Of a stretch of DNA of 64,000 nucleotides, positions 10,869-19,426 are shown piece after piece. Position numbers and translations under genes: made by a program. Location of the stretch: assembly GCF_000058485.1 (NCBI RefSeq), contig NC_008278.1, positions 5,140,962 through 5,204,961 of the forward strand, in the 5' to 3' direction. Source of the DNA: Frankia alni ACN14a. GTDB taxonomy: Bacteria > Actinomycetota > Actinomycetes > Frankiales > Frankiaceae. The notes below the pieces were generated by a model that saw only the letters and a program-made list of their open reading frames with translations, did no database searches and was not told the origin of the DNA. Within the stretch, counting starts at the first letter, position 1. Each line of letters starts with the position of its first letter.

Positions 10869-10951
10869 GGGCATGGCGCGACCATTCGCCATCCCGTTCC
10901 GAATCGACGCGAAGTGACACTTACTGTGCAAGCAGGACGTCAGGAGCGGCC

Positions 10952-11821
10952 GTGCGAGTCCTGGTCACCGGATCCCGAGGCAAGATCGGCTCCCGCGTGG
11001 TGGCGCGGCTGGGGGCCGACGGCCACCAGGTCACCGGGACGGACATCGTCGCCGCCCACTACGGCCCGCCGTTCGACCCCTACCTGCGCGCCGACCTCAC
11101 CGACTACGGGCAGGCCGTCGCCGTCGTCCTGCGCACCCGCCCCGACGTCGTCATCCACACCGCCGGCATCCCCGAACCCTCGCACGACCCCGGGCACGTC
11201 ATCTTCGCCACCAACACGCAGTCGACGTACCACGTCGCCGAGGCGGTCGCCCGGACCCGCGTGCCCCGCCTGATCTACACCTCCAGCGAGACCGCGCCCG
11301 GTTTCGTCACCGCCGAACGGCCGTTCCTGCCCGACTACCTGCCCGTCGACGAGGACCACCCGCTGCGCCCCCAGGACGCCTACGGCCTGTCCAAGGCCCT
11401 CGGGGAGAACATCTGCGACGCGCTCGTGCGCCGCAGCGACGCCACCGCCGTCTCCGTGCGTCCCAGCCTCGTGCTCATCCCCGACGCCTACGAGACCGTC
11501 CACGCCGGCGTGGCCGCCGATCCGCGCCGGGGCGCGTTCAACCAGTGGTCCTACGTCGACGCCGACGACCTCGCCGACCTGATCGCCCTCGCCGCGACCG
11601 CCGACACCCCCGGCCACGAGGTCGTCTACGCCGCCCAGCCCGACAACATCGCCGGCCGCCCACTCGCCGAGCTCACCGCCGAGGTCTTCGGCGCGGACGC
11701 CCCACCGCTGCGGGAGCTCGACCGCCCCGACGCCGGCGGGATCTGCATCGCCAGGGCCCGCGCCCTGTTCGGCTGGAAGCCCGAGCGTTCCTGGCGCGAC
11801 CACGTCAGCGGCAACGGCTGA
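10952..11821 (+). CDS. NAD-dependent epimerase/dehydratase, extended SDR (289 aa)
   Basis: Rossmann protein of the extended short-chain dehydrogenase group. VLVTGSRGKIGSRVVARLG binds NAD; YTSSET and the YGLSKALGENI segment carry the catalytic Tyr and Lys. It resembles sugar-nucleotide epimerases and uronate dehydrogenases but the substrate is unassigned. The start is GTG 10952 with AGGAG at 10942; a reading 87 bases longer has no ribosome site. It follows the dehydrogenase pair by 83 bases and may share its transcript. Confidence 0.85.
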   Translation: MRVLVTGSRGKIGSRVVARLGADGHQVTGTDIVAAHYGPPFDPYLRADLTDYGQAVAVVLRTRPDVVIHTAGIPEPSHDPGHVIFATNTQSTYHVAEAVARTRVPRLIYTSSETAPGFVTAERPFLPDYLPVDEDHPLRPQDAYGLSKALGENICDALVRRSDATAVSVRPSLVLIPDAYETVHAGVAADPRRGAFNQWSYVDADDLADLIALAATADTPGHEVVYAAQPDNIAGRPLAELTAEVFGADAPPLRELDRPDAGGICIARARALFGWKPERSWRDHVSGNG

Positions 11822-11906
11822 GCCACCAGTCCTACCGCCGCGGCGACGCCGGCATCTGACCGCCGCCGCCCGACGCACCGGCGACGATCGCGGTGGGTGG
11901 TGGGCT

Positions 11907-11935
11907 TTGACAGTGGACGCCCGTCATGGTCAGTT
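11907..11935 (+). promoter_or_regulatory. Candidate promoter of the LysR gene
   Basis: A consensus -35 TTGACA at 11907-11912 is followed 17 bases later by a poor -10 (TCAGTT), upstream of the ATG at 11945. Confidence 0.3.
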
Positions 11936-11944
11936 GGACCTGAC

Positions 11945-12904
11945 ATGGAGATCGGACAGCTCAGGGCCTTCGTCGCCGTCGCCGAGGAGGGCCACGTCGG
12001 CCGCGCGGCGACGCGGCTGCACCTGACGCCGTCGCCGGTCAGCCGCAGCATCCGCGCGCTGGAGCACGAACTGGGCGTGGAGCTGTTCGCCCGCGGCCAT
12101 CACTCGCTGGAACTCACCGAGGCCGGCCGGGCCGCCCTGCCACCGATCGAGGCGGCGCTGCGCAGTCTGGAGGAGGCGCGCTTCGCCGCCCGCCAGGCCG
12201 CCGGCCAGCTCCCGCCCCTGCGCCTGGGATCCACCCACTTCGCGCCGCCGCACATCGTCGACCGCGTCGCCGCGACCCTCACCTCGTTCCTGACCGGCGC
12301 GCCGGGCCAGACCCCCACCCCGGGCTCGGACGTCCCGGACGGGGCGCGCAGCGGTCTGGCGGAGCTGGTCCACAGCCCGTCCAGCGAGCTGCTGGCGACC
12401 CTGGCCCTCGGCGAGCTGGACCTCGCCCTGGTGCACCTGCCCGTCGACGATCCGTCGCTGGCGGTGCTACCGCTGGTCACCTACCGGTTCCGGGTCGCGA
12501 TGCGCGCCGACGACGAGCTGGCGACCCGCACCTGCCTGTACCTGGCCGACCTGCGCGACCGGGAGATCCTGCTGACCCCCACCCGGCTACAGCCGACCGC
12601 CATGCGCCGGCTTCGGGACCGGTTGGAGCAGGACGGTCATGCCCACGTCGTCACGATGCGCGAGCAGGACCTGCTCGCGCTCGCGAACACCATCCGCCGC
12701 TCCCGCCAGCTCACCCTCACCGGCTCGGCGAACTCCGGGCCCGCCGGACGGGTGTTCACCGACCCGGCGTTCGCCCTGGTGCCGCTGGCCCCCGGCGAGA
12801 TCGACTTCCAGCTCGGCCTCGCCTGGTCGCGCGCCACGGCCTCCCGCGATTCTCGGATCTCCGCCGCGGTCGACCACCTGCGCGCCACGATCCCGCCTCG
12901 GTGA
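11945..12904 (+). CDS. LysR-family transcriptional regulator (319 aa)
   Basis: The N-terminal winged helix-turn-helix covers residues 1-60 (FVAVAEEGHVGRAATRLHLT, VSRSIRALEHELGVELF). The remainder is a periplasmic-binding-like effector domain, here of low similarity to well-known members. ATG 11945 begins at the usual LysR position, three residues before the conserved helix. It is not divergent from an enzyme gene; the nearest candidates are the dehydrogenases upstream on the same strand. Confidence 0.88.
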   Translation: MEIGQLRAFVAVAEEGHVGRAATRLHLTPSPVSRSIRALEHELGVELFARGHHSLELTEAGRAALPPIEAALRSLEEARFAARQAAGQLPPLRLGSTHFAPPHIVDRVAATLTSFLTGAPGQTPTPGSDVPDGARSGLAELVHSPSSELLATLALGELDLALVHLPVDDPSLAVLPLVTYRFRVAMRADDELATRTCLYLADLRDREILLTPTRLQPTAMRRLRDRLEQDGHAHVVTMREQDLLALANTIRRSRQLTLTGSANSGPAGRVFTDPAFALVPLAPGEIDFQLGLAWSRATASRDSRISAAVDHLRATIPPR

Positions 12905-13193
12905 GGTCGCGCACCGCGACGGTCCGCAGGGCGTGCGGTCCGACCCGCCGGGCGCATCGTGCGGGCGGGCCCCCGGGCGCGTGGTCGGACGTCACGGAAC
13001 GCCGTCGTCCTCGACGGTGATCGACGGAGACGACGTCGATCGAGGGACGAATCCCGACAGGGTGCCGCCCCCATCGCGCCACGTATACGGGGAATCCCGT
13101 CGACACCCCTCACGGTAAGCCAATAACCCATACGTGTTACTTTCCGCACTACGTCGGACCCTGCCCGCAGGGCCCCTCGAGGAAAGGCGGGAT
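12905..13193. promoter_or_regulatory. Intergenic region before the LCP gene
   Basis: This 289-base gap has no convincing gene. An AT-richer stretch at about 13110-13145 (TAAGCCAATAACCC, then TACGTGTTAC) is the likely promoter region of the LytR-CpsA-Psr gene. Confidence 0.35.
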
Positions 13194-14873
13194 GTGACCG
13201 CACCGCACCTGCAGTACGACGCCGTGGACAGCATGCGAGTCCTCCCCTCTCGGCTGGATCCGCGGGGTTCGGGACCCGGCCGGTCGGGACGCGGCTCGGG
13301 GCCCGGCGGCCCTCCCCCGCGGCGTCGGCGCGGGATGCTGGCCTTCCTCTCCTTCGTGTCCTGCTGCGTGCTGCTGGTCACGGTCGGCGGCTGGGCCGCC
13401 TACTCGTTCATCAACGGCAAGGTCAACCGCATCGACCTCGGGCTCTCCGACGGCAGCTCCAGCGGAGTGGGCGTGGCGAACTACCTGCTGGTCGGCACGG
13501 ACAGCCGGGCCGGCACCGGCGGGGAGTACGGCGACGTCGAGGGGCAGCGTTCCGACACGACGATCCTCGCCCACCTGAGCAAGGACGGGACCACGACGAT
13601 GATCTCGTTCCCCCGGGACATGTACGTGACGATCCCCGAGTACACCGACACGAACGGCAAGCGCCACGCGTCGACGAAGGACAAGTTCAACGCGGCCATC
13701 TCGTCGGGCGGCCCGTCACTGCTGGTCAAGACCATCGAGAGCCTCACCGGCATGCAGGTGGACCACTACATCTCGATGGACCTGCAGGGCTTCAAGAAGA
13801 TCACCGACGCCATCGGGGGCGTCGAGGTGTGCATCAAGCCCTCGAACGCGCCGCCCCAGCGCTTCCAGGACGACAACGGCCGGTGGCGGGTCAGCACGAA
13901 CACCAACGACCCGATGAGCGGCTTCCACGGCGGCCCGGGCACCATCCAGGTCGACGGGGACCAGGCGCTGGCCTTCGTCCGCCAACGCCACGGCCTGCCC
14001 GCCGGCGACACCGACCGGATCAGCCGCCAGCAGCAGTTCATCGGCGCCATGTTCCACAAGATCATGAATGGTGACACGCTGACGAACCCGATCAAGGCCG
14101 AGCGGCTGGTGTCCACCGCGGCGGGGGCGCTCACCCTCGACGAGCACACGACCATCGCCGACCTGCGCGGCCTGGCGACCCGCATCAAGGGCCTGACCAG
14201 CGGCGGGATCCGGATGCAGACCGTGCCCACCCACGCCCCGACCCGCGCCGAGGGCGCCGTCGACGACATGGGCGACATCCGCCTGCACGGCACCCGCGCG
14301 TCGGTGCAGTTCTACCGGCCCGACGACCTGCTGCGGATCGTCAATCCGCTCGGTGGCCGCGTCGAGGGCGCCACCACGTCGGGCGACGCGGGCGCGGGCG
14401 CTGGCCCGTCGCTCGCCCCGGGCGCCACCGCGGCCCCGTCGCAGGTCCGCGTCACCGTCTACAACGGCTCCTCCCGCTCCGGCCTCGCCTCCCAGGTCAC
14501 CGCCGCGCTGACCCGCAAGGGCTTCCACGCACGCAACGCCGGCAACGCCTCGGCACTCACCCATGTGACCTCCCGGGTCATCTACGGGCCGGGGCAGGAG
14601 GCCGAGGCGCGCACCGTCGCCGCGGCCGTGCCGGGATCGAGCGTGCTGGCCGACTCCAGCGTCACCGGCGTCCAGCTCGTCCTCGGTTCCGGATTCACCG
14701 AGGTCGTCACGCCGGCAGTCTCCTCGGGCACCGGGACGTCCAGCGCCAACCCGGCCCCGGCGGCCGGCGGCACGACGGCCGGCGACGCGACGGCCGGCGA
14801 CGCGACGGCCGGAGCCACCCCCGCCGTCCAGGGCCCGACCGCCCCTCCCGAGGCCCCCACCTGCACCTACTGA
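13194..14873 (+). CDS. LytR-CpsA-Psr cell-wall ligase with LytR_C domain (559 aa)
   Basis: Probably joins a polyprenyl-linked glycopolymer such as arabinogalactan or teichoic acid to peptidoglycan outside the membrane. A Pro/Arg-rich cytoplasmic N-terminus of about 45 residues is followed by one transmembrane helix (MLAFLSFVSCCVLLVTVGGW). The LCP catalytic domain, about residues 90-320, shows SDTTILAH, SFPRDMYVTI, DKFNAAIS and DQALAFVRQRHG. A LytR_C domain (VRVTVYNGSSRSGLASQV) covers about 420-510, then an Ala/Thr/Gly tail with repeated TAGDA. GTG 13194 is chosen for AGGAAAGG at 13180-13187; a start at 13134 would add 20 atypical residues. Confidence 0.9.
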   Translation: MTAPHLQYDAVDSMRVLPSRLDPRGSGPGRSGRGSGPGGPPPRRRRGMLAFLSFVSCCVLLVTVGGWAAYSFINGKVNRIDLGLSDGSSSGVGVANYLLVGTDSRAGTGGEYGDVEGQRSDTTILAHLSKDGTTTMISFPRDMYVTIPEYTDTNGKRHASTKDKFNAAISSGGPSLLVKTIESLTGMQVDHYISMDLQGFKKITDAIGGVEVCIKPSNAPPQRFQDDNGRWRVSTNTNDPMSGFHGGPGTIQVDGDQALAFVRQRHGLPAGDTDRISRQQQFIGAMFHKIMNGDTLTNPIKAERLVSTAAGALTLDEHTTIADLRGLATRIKGLTSGGIRMQTVPTHAPTRAEGAVDDMGDIRLHGTRASVQFYRPDDLLRIVNPLGGRVEGATTSGDAGAGAGPSLAPGATAAPSQVRVTVYNGSSRSGLASQVTAALTRKGFHARNAGNASALTHVTSRVIYGPGQEAEARTVAAAVPGSSVLADSSVTGVQLVLGSGFTEVVTPAVSSGTGTSSANPAPAAGGTTAGDATAGDATAGATPAVQGPTAPPEAPTCTY

Positions 14874-15254
14874 CCGATCCCTCCCCGGCAAGCCGATCGC
14901 CGGCTCGACACCGAGCCCCCGGTCGGCGGGATCATCGACCGAAGGAATTGCTGAACCGCTCCGGAACCTCAGGCGGGAAAGCCTCTCCCACACCCGCGGC
15001 AACTTAGCCGGGCCGGCCCGCCGACGGCGCATCGTCGTCGGCGGGTCGGCGCGCCGGGCATTCCTCGAACAATGGGAATGCCGCGTCCAGGCCACCTTGA
15101 CGATCGACCAAAAACAAACCAGGCACCACCCGACAAGGTAATGACGACCGCCTTACCGGTAGTTCTTCCGCGCCGGGAATCGCACGCTGCACGGAGCCCG
15201 GTAGCGGGAGTGCCCCGGCGGCGGGGGCACCCGGCGCGTCCCGCAGTGCCGGCG
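14874..15254. other. Intergenic region between convergent genes
   Basis: No supported gene. The notable content is the strong hairpin at 15017-15045. The stretch at 15100-15160 is less GC-rich than its surroundings. Confidence 0.5.
15017..15045. terminator. GC-rich hairpin terminator candidate
   Basis: Thirteen base pairs, one a G-U wobble, close a three-base loop; the outer arms are CCCGCCGAC (15017-15025) and GTCGGCGGG (15037-15045). It stands between the converging LCP and hypothetical genes and has no U-tract. Confidence 0.6.
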
Positions 15255-16169
15255 TCAGCAGCCGCCCACCGGGGACGGGTGGGGCACCTCGGAGGGCGTG
15301 AACACCCGGCCGCGCTCGGCGGCGGCGACGAGGGTGAGCACGCCGTCGCGCCAGACGGGCCGCACGTGGTTGCGGGTGCGCAGGAGGTCGGACCGGCGGG
15401 GCTCCGCCTGCCCGGTGGGCACGACGACCCGGCCCACCGCGGTCTGCCCGAGCACGGTCTCCACCAGCACGGTGCCGCGCAGCCGGCCGACCCCCGGGTA
15501 GACGACGGCTCGCCCGCCCTGCCGGCCGGCGTGGTCCGCGACGGCCTGCGCGGCGCCGTCCGCGAGCTCGGGCGGGCCGATCCGTTCAGCCCCGCAGGCC
15601 AGCCCCACCGGCCCCGTGACCAGCGCCCCGACAGCGAGAAACTCGACCATCGATCCGGTCGACGCACCGGGCGCTGCCGCGCCGTCAAGCCCTCCGGCCC
15701 GGTATCCCCCGACCAGGTATCCCCCGAGCAGGTGTCCCCCGACCGGGCTCGCCCCGACCAGGCCTGTCTCGGCCGGTCCCGCCCCGGCCGGTCCCGCCCC
15801 GACCGGTCCTGGCCCGACCGGTCCTGGCCCGACCGGTCCTGGCCCGGCCAGGCCTGCCCCGACCAGCTCTGCCCCGACTGGGCCTGCCCCGACCAACGTG
15901 GCCGCGGCGGCGCGCCGGGCCGCCGCCAGCTCCACGATCGCCAGCTCGCCGGCGAGATGCGCCACGCGCCGCCAGCTACCCGGATCGCGCCAGGTCGGCG
16001 GCAGCGCGAACGACAGGGCCACGTGTGCGTTGTCCGCGCCGACGAGGTGGGTGCAGGCGACGGTGTCCCCCGGCAGGTCCAGCGCCTCGACCAGCCGGTG
16101 GATCAGCAGGTCGGCGTCGCGCAGCGAGGTGCAGCCGGCGTCGACCCCGACGATGAGCGACCCGGTCAT
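15255..16169 (-). CDS. Hypothetical protein with Gly/Pro/Val repeat (304 aa)
   Basis: I do not recognise the family. The N-terminal 85 residues look folded (LIVGVDAGCTSLRDADLLIH). Residues about 90-165 are a low-complexity Gly/Pro/Val/Ala repeat with GPVGPGPVGP, encoded by perfect 15-bp DNA repeats. The C-terminal 135 residues look like ordinary protein again (AVVYPGVGRL, VGRVVVPTGQAEPRRSDLL). The repeat may be a linker between two domains. ATG 16169 overlaps the stop of a possible 60-residue upstream gene (ATGA). It converges on the LCP gene. Confidence 0.6.
   Translation of the reverse strand: MTGSLIVGVDAGCTSLRDADLLIHRLVEALDLPGDTVACTHLVGADNAHVALSFALPPTWRDPGSWRRVAHLAGELAIVELAAARRAAAATLVGAGPVGAELVGAGLAGPGPVGPGPVGPGPVGAGPAGAGPAETGLVGASPVGGHLLGGYLVGGYRAGGLDGAAAPGASTGSMVEFLAVGALVTGPVGLACGAERIGPPELADGAAQAVADHAGRQGGRAVVYPGVGRLRGTVLVETVLGQTAVGRVVVPTGQAEPRRSDLLRTRNHVRPVWRDGVLTLVAAAERGRVFTPSEVPHPSPVGGC
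15798..15842. repeat. 15-bp tandem repeat inside a coding region
   Basis: CCCGACCGGTCCTGG is repeated three times without error; degenerate copies extend on both sides (about 15695-15900). On the minus strand it encodes the Gly-Pro-Val repeat of the hypothetical protein. Confidence 0.85.
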
Positions 16170-16348
16170 CGCACGGGCGCCAGCACGGCGGGCCCCAGCA
16201 CGGCGGACGCCAGCACGGCCGGCACCGCGGTGTCGGGTCGCGTCAGCCCGTCGACCGCGACCGCCGAGCAGGACGGGCCGGCCGGGCAGACCGGGCCCGG
16301 ACGCCGACGCCCACCGCGACGATCCGCACGGTGCTCGTGATCCCCCAT
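16166..16348 (-). CDS. Possible small protein coupled to the hypothetical gene (60 aa)
   Basis: A short frame begins at ATG 16348 with GAAGGGA upstream and ends in an ATGA overlap with the 304-residue gene. The product is Arg-rich at the start and hydrophobic near the end (AVPAVLASAVLGPAVLAP), which could be one membrane helix. Composition alone could produce this. The overlap and ribosome site are the only support; a longer version could start at 16465. Confidence 0.3.
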   Translation of the reverse strand: MGDHEHRADRRGGRRRPGPVCPAGPSCSAVAVDGLTRPDTAVPAVLASAVLGPAVLAPVR

Positions 16349-16869
16349 GTCGATCCCTTCGATGACCGCCGCGCCGCACGTGAGCATCCGGCGCGCCGAG
16401 CAGAGGGTGGCAGCGCCGGATGAACGTCCGGCCAACAGGAGAGGGCCACATCGTTGTGACCACATCCTTTCTAGTCAGAAAACGGCAGTCCGACTCGCTC
16501 CGTAGCCCATCTCGGCTATGACAATGAGGCCGTTTCTAGTCACCTGACCTTTTGGTCAGTAGTTCCACCGGATTTCGCGGGCCGATGGGGGACCACGTTC
16601 GTGGGGTCCGGACCGGACACGCGCCACCGTGCGTCCGTTGGCACGTCCGATTGGCACGCAACGCAATGGCGTCGCCGCGACACCGGGTGTTCGCTGGAGC
16701 CGGTGGCGACGATCGAGCGGCGGCTCAGCCCGCACGGCAGGGCGCGATCCCGCCCAGCTCCCCTGCCCGGCCGGGCAGCCGCGCCGCGGCTCTCGCCGTC
16801 GCCGCGCGGGCAGACCCGTGGACGTCCTCCCGCACCTGCATCCATCCGATCGACGAGAGGGAAGAGCCG
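16349..16869. promoter_or_regulatory. Divergent promoter region before the CoA-transferase gene
   Basis: About 520 bases without a convincing gene. The stretch 16465-16565 is AT-richer and contains TTTCTAGTCA twice (near 16469 and 16533) and a palindrome at 16544-16559, so it probably holds the promoters of the divergent units. Confidence 0.4.
16544..16559. promoter_or_regulatory. Palindromic operator candidate
   Basis: CTGACC (16544-16549) and GGTCAG (16554-16559) flank TTTT, a TGACC-N4-GGTCA type dyad in the upstream region of the double CoA-transferase gene. A TetR- or GntR-type site is plausible. Confidence 0.5.
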
Positions 16870-19338
16870 ATGACCGGCCGAGCTGGGCCCCCCGGTGTGG
16901 ACCTACCGCTGGCGGGGGTGCGGGTGCTGGACCTGGCGGACGGCCGCTGCGAGTCGACCGGCCGCTACCTGGCCGACCTCGGCGCCGAGGTGCTGCGGAT
17001 CGAACCGCCGGGCGGCGCGGCGTCGCGGCGGGTGGGCCCCTTCACCGAGGACGGGACGAGCCTGTCGTTCGCGGTCCATGCGATCAACAAGCGTGCCGCG
17101 GTGGTGGACCTGACCACGGCGGCGGGCCGGGAGCTCCTGGGCGCGCTGGCGGCGACCGCGGACATCCTGCTGCACACCGCCCGTCCGGACCAGCAGGCGG
17201 CGCTCGGCCTCGACCCCGAGGGCCTGCTGGCCGCCCACCCGGGCCTCGTCGTCGTCTCCATCACCGACTTCGGACTGACGGGTCCGTACCGGGACTGGAC
17301 GGGCAGCAGTGACGTGCACGTGGCGATCGGCGGCCTGCTGTCCCGCTCGGGCCTGCCCGGCCTGCCGCCCCTGCTTCCGCCGGCGTTCCTGGCCGACGAG
17401 TGCGCCGCCGCGCAGGCCGCCTGGGCCACACTGGTCGCGTACGCCAACCGGCTGGACACGGGACGCGGCGACGCCGTCGACTTCTCGCTGCTCGAGGCCG
17501 TGGCCCAGGTCCTCGACCCGGGCTACGGCATCTCGGGCAGCGCCCGCGCGGGGGCGACGGTGCGCGACCTCCCGCGGGGGCGGCCCGACGCCCGCCACCT
17601 GTACCCGATCTTCCCCGCGGCCGACGGCTGGGTGCGGATCTGCCTGCTCGCGGCGCGGCAGTGGCGAGGGATGTTCCGCTGGCTCGGCGAACCGGCCCAG
17701 TTCGCCGAGCCGAAATACGACAACATCGGCGTCCGCTTCGCCGCCGCCGGCGAGCTCTACCCGCTGATCGGGAAGCTGTTCGCCGAGCGCACCATGGAGA
17801 CGATCGTCGCCGAGTCGATCGGGTTCGGCGTGCCCGCCGCCGCCCTGCTCGACGCCGCCGCGACGGTGGCCGGCGAGCATGTCCGCGCGCGGGGGACGTT
17901 CGTGCCCGTCGAGGTCGCCCCGGGCGTGACGGTGCCGGTGGCCGACGGGCTGGTGGAGATCGACGGTGTCCGGGCCGGCCGGCGGTTCGGCCCGCCGCCT
18001 CTCGGCGAGTGCGACCCCGCGGTCCTCGTGACCACCGCAGCCGCCTCGCGACCCGGTCCGGAGCGGGCAGGCGACCTGATCGGTGCGGCGGGGGCGCCGC
18101 GCCATCCGTTCGCCGGGCTGCGGGTACTCGACCTCGGGGTGATCGTCGTCGGGGCGGAGCTGGGCCGGCTGTTCGCCGATCACGGCGCCGAGGTCATCAA
18201 GGTCGAGAACAGGGCTTTCCCGGACGGCTCGCGGCAGAACCGCAGCGGCGGGCAGATGAGCGAGAGCTTCGCCTGGGGCCACCGCAACAAGTCCAGTCTC
18301 GGGCTGAACCTGCGCGACCCGCGCGGCCAGGCGATCTTCCTGCGGCTGGCCGCGTCCGCCGACGTCGTGCTGTCGAACTTCAAGCCGGGCGCCATGGAGT
18401 CGCTCGGACTCGGTTATGACGAGCTCGCCCGGGTGAACCCGGGGATCATCGTCGCCGACAGCAGCGCGTTCGGCTCGACCGGGCCGTGGAGCCGCCGCCT
18501 CGGCTACGGGCCGCTGGTGCGGGCCACCGCCGGCCTCAGCGAGCTGTGGCGCTACCCGGACCTGCCGGACGGGTTCTGCGACGCGATCACGATCTACCCC
18601 GATCACGTCGCCGCCCGGGTGAGCGCGGTGGCGGTGCTGGCGCTGCTGCTGCGCCGGCGGCGCACCGGCCGCGGCGGCACGGTGAGCGCCGCCCAGATCG
18701 AGACGATCTTCTACCAGATGGGGGCGGGTCTCGCCGAGGAGTACCTGCGCCCCGGGTCGGTCCGCGCCGAGGGCAACGACCGGCGCGGCGACGCCCCACG
18801 CGGGCTGTTCGCCTGCGCCGGGGACGACGAGTGGTGCGTCGTCGACGTGAACGCCGGCGGCGACGGCGACACGACGTTCGGCCGGCTCGCCGACGTCGTG
18901 GGCGAGCCGCGCTGGCGGGACGACCCCCGGTTCGCCACCGCGGCCGGCCGCGACGCCCACCGGGCGGAGATCAACGCCGCGGTGGGCCGCTGGACCGCGA
19001 CCCACACCCCGGCGCAGGCCGCCCGCCACCTGCAGGAACACGGCGTGCCCGCCGGGCAGATGCTGCGGGTGCACGAGCTGCCGGCCGATCCGCAGCTCGC
19101 CGCCCGGCGCCTGCTCGTCGAGCAGGACCAGCCCCAGCTGCCGCCGCCGCTGCTGACGCTGGGTGGTGAGGCCCACTACCGGGGCGTCGCCGACCCGCTC
19201 ACCGGCCCGGCGCCGCTGGTCGCCGAGCACACCCGCGAGCTGGCCGAACGCCTGCTCGGCCTGACCCCCGCCGAGGTGGACGCACTGGTCGCCGCGGGCG
19301 TGCTCGAAGCACCGTCCCCTGCCCTGCCCGTGCCGTGA
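16870..19338 (+). CDS. Tandem-fused CaiB/BaiF class III CoA-transferase (822 aa)
   Basis: Two CoA-transferase domains in one chain: residues about 10-390 and 405-815, each starting with the family opening (LAGVRVLDLADG and FAGLRVLDLGVIVVGAELG). Each is near the length of a whole single-domain enzyme. The first half keeps the nucleophile context VDFSLLEA (Asp about 204), the position of the catalytic Asp in formyl-CoA transferase; the second half reads VSAAQIET, with Ser about 606 there. A normally homodimeric enzyme thus appears covalently fused with one altered site. ATG 16870 is preceded by GAGGGAAGAG; an upstream reading of 106 residues is low complexity. It probably activates or exchanges CoA on an organic acid for the pathway downstream. 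Confidence 0.88.
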   Translation: MTGRAGPPGVDLPLAGVRVLDLADGRCESTGRYLADLGAEVLRIEPPGGAASRRVGPFTEDGTSLSFAVHAINKRAAVVDLTTAAGRELLGALAATADILLHTARPDQQAALGLDPEGLLAAHPGLVVVSITDFGLTGPYRDWTGSSDVHVAIGGLLSRSGLPGLPPLLPPAFLADECAAAQAAWATLVAYANRLDTGRGDAVDFSLLEAVAQVLDPGYGISGSARAGATVRDLPRGRPDARHLYPIFPAADGWVRICLLAARQWRGMFRWLGEPAQFAEPKYDNIGVRFAAAGELYPLIGKLFAERTMETIVAESIGFGVPAAALLDAAATVAGEHVRARGTFVPVEVAPGVTVPVADGLVEIDGVRAGRRFGPPPLGECDPAVLVTTAAASRPGPERAGDLIGAAGAPRHPFAGLRVLDLGVIVVGAELGRLFADHGAEVIKVENRAFPDGSRQNRSGGQMSESFAWGHRNKSSLGLNLRDPRGQAIFLRLAASADVVLSNFKPGAMESLGLGYDELARVNPGIIVADSSAFGSTGPWSRRLGYGPLVRATAGLSELWRYPDLPDGFCDAITIYPDHVAARVSAVAVLALLLRRRRTGRGGTVSAAQIETIFYQMGAGLAEEYLRPGSVRAEGNDRRGDAPRGLFACAGDDEWCVVDVNAGGDGDTTFGRLADVVGEPRWRDDPRFATAAGRDAHRAEINAAVGRWTATHTPAQAARHLQEHGVPAGQMLRVHELPADPQLAARRLLVEQDQPQLPPPLLTLGGEAHYRGVADPLTGPAPLVAEHTRELAERLLGLTPAEVDALVAAGVLEAPSPALPVP

Positions 19339-19426
19339 CCGGGACCGGTCCGCAGCCGTCCGTCTCCGCCGGCGGCCGTCGACCCAGGCAGAGTGACCAG
19401 TACGTTCGGCACGATCAGGAGATGTG

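Noticed and set aside
8125-10930. Shared AAGTGACAC element near 8132 and 10911 as a common operator
   Set aside because: Only nine bases agree, the orientation relative to genes differs and no symmetry is present.
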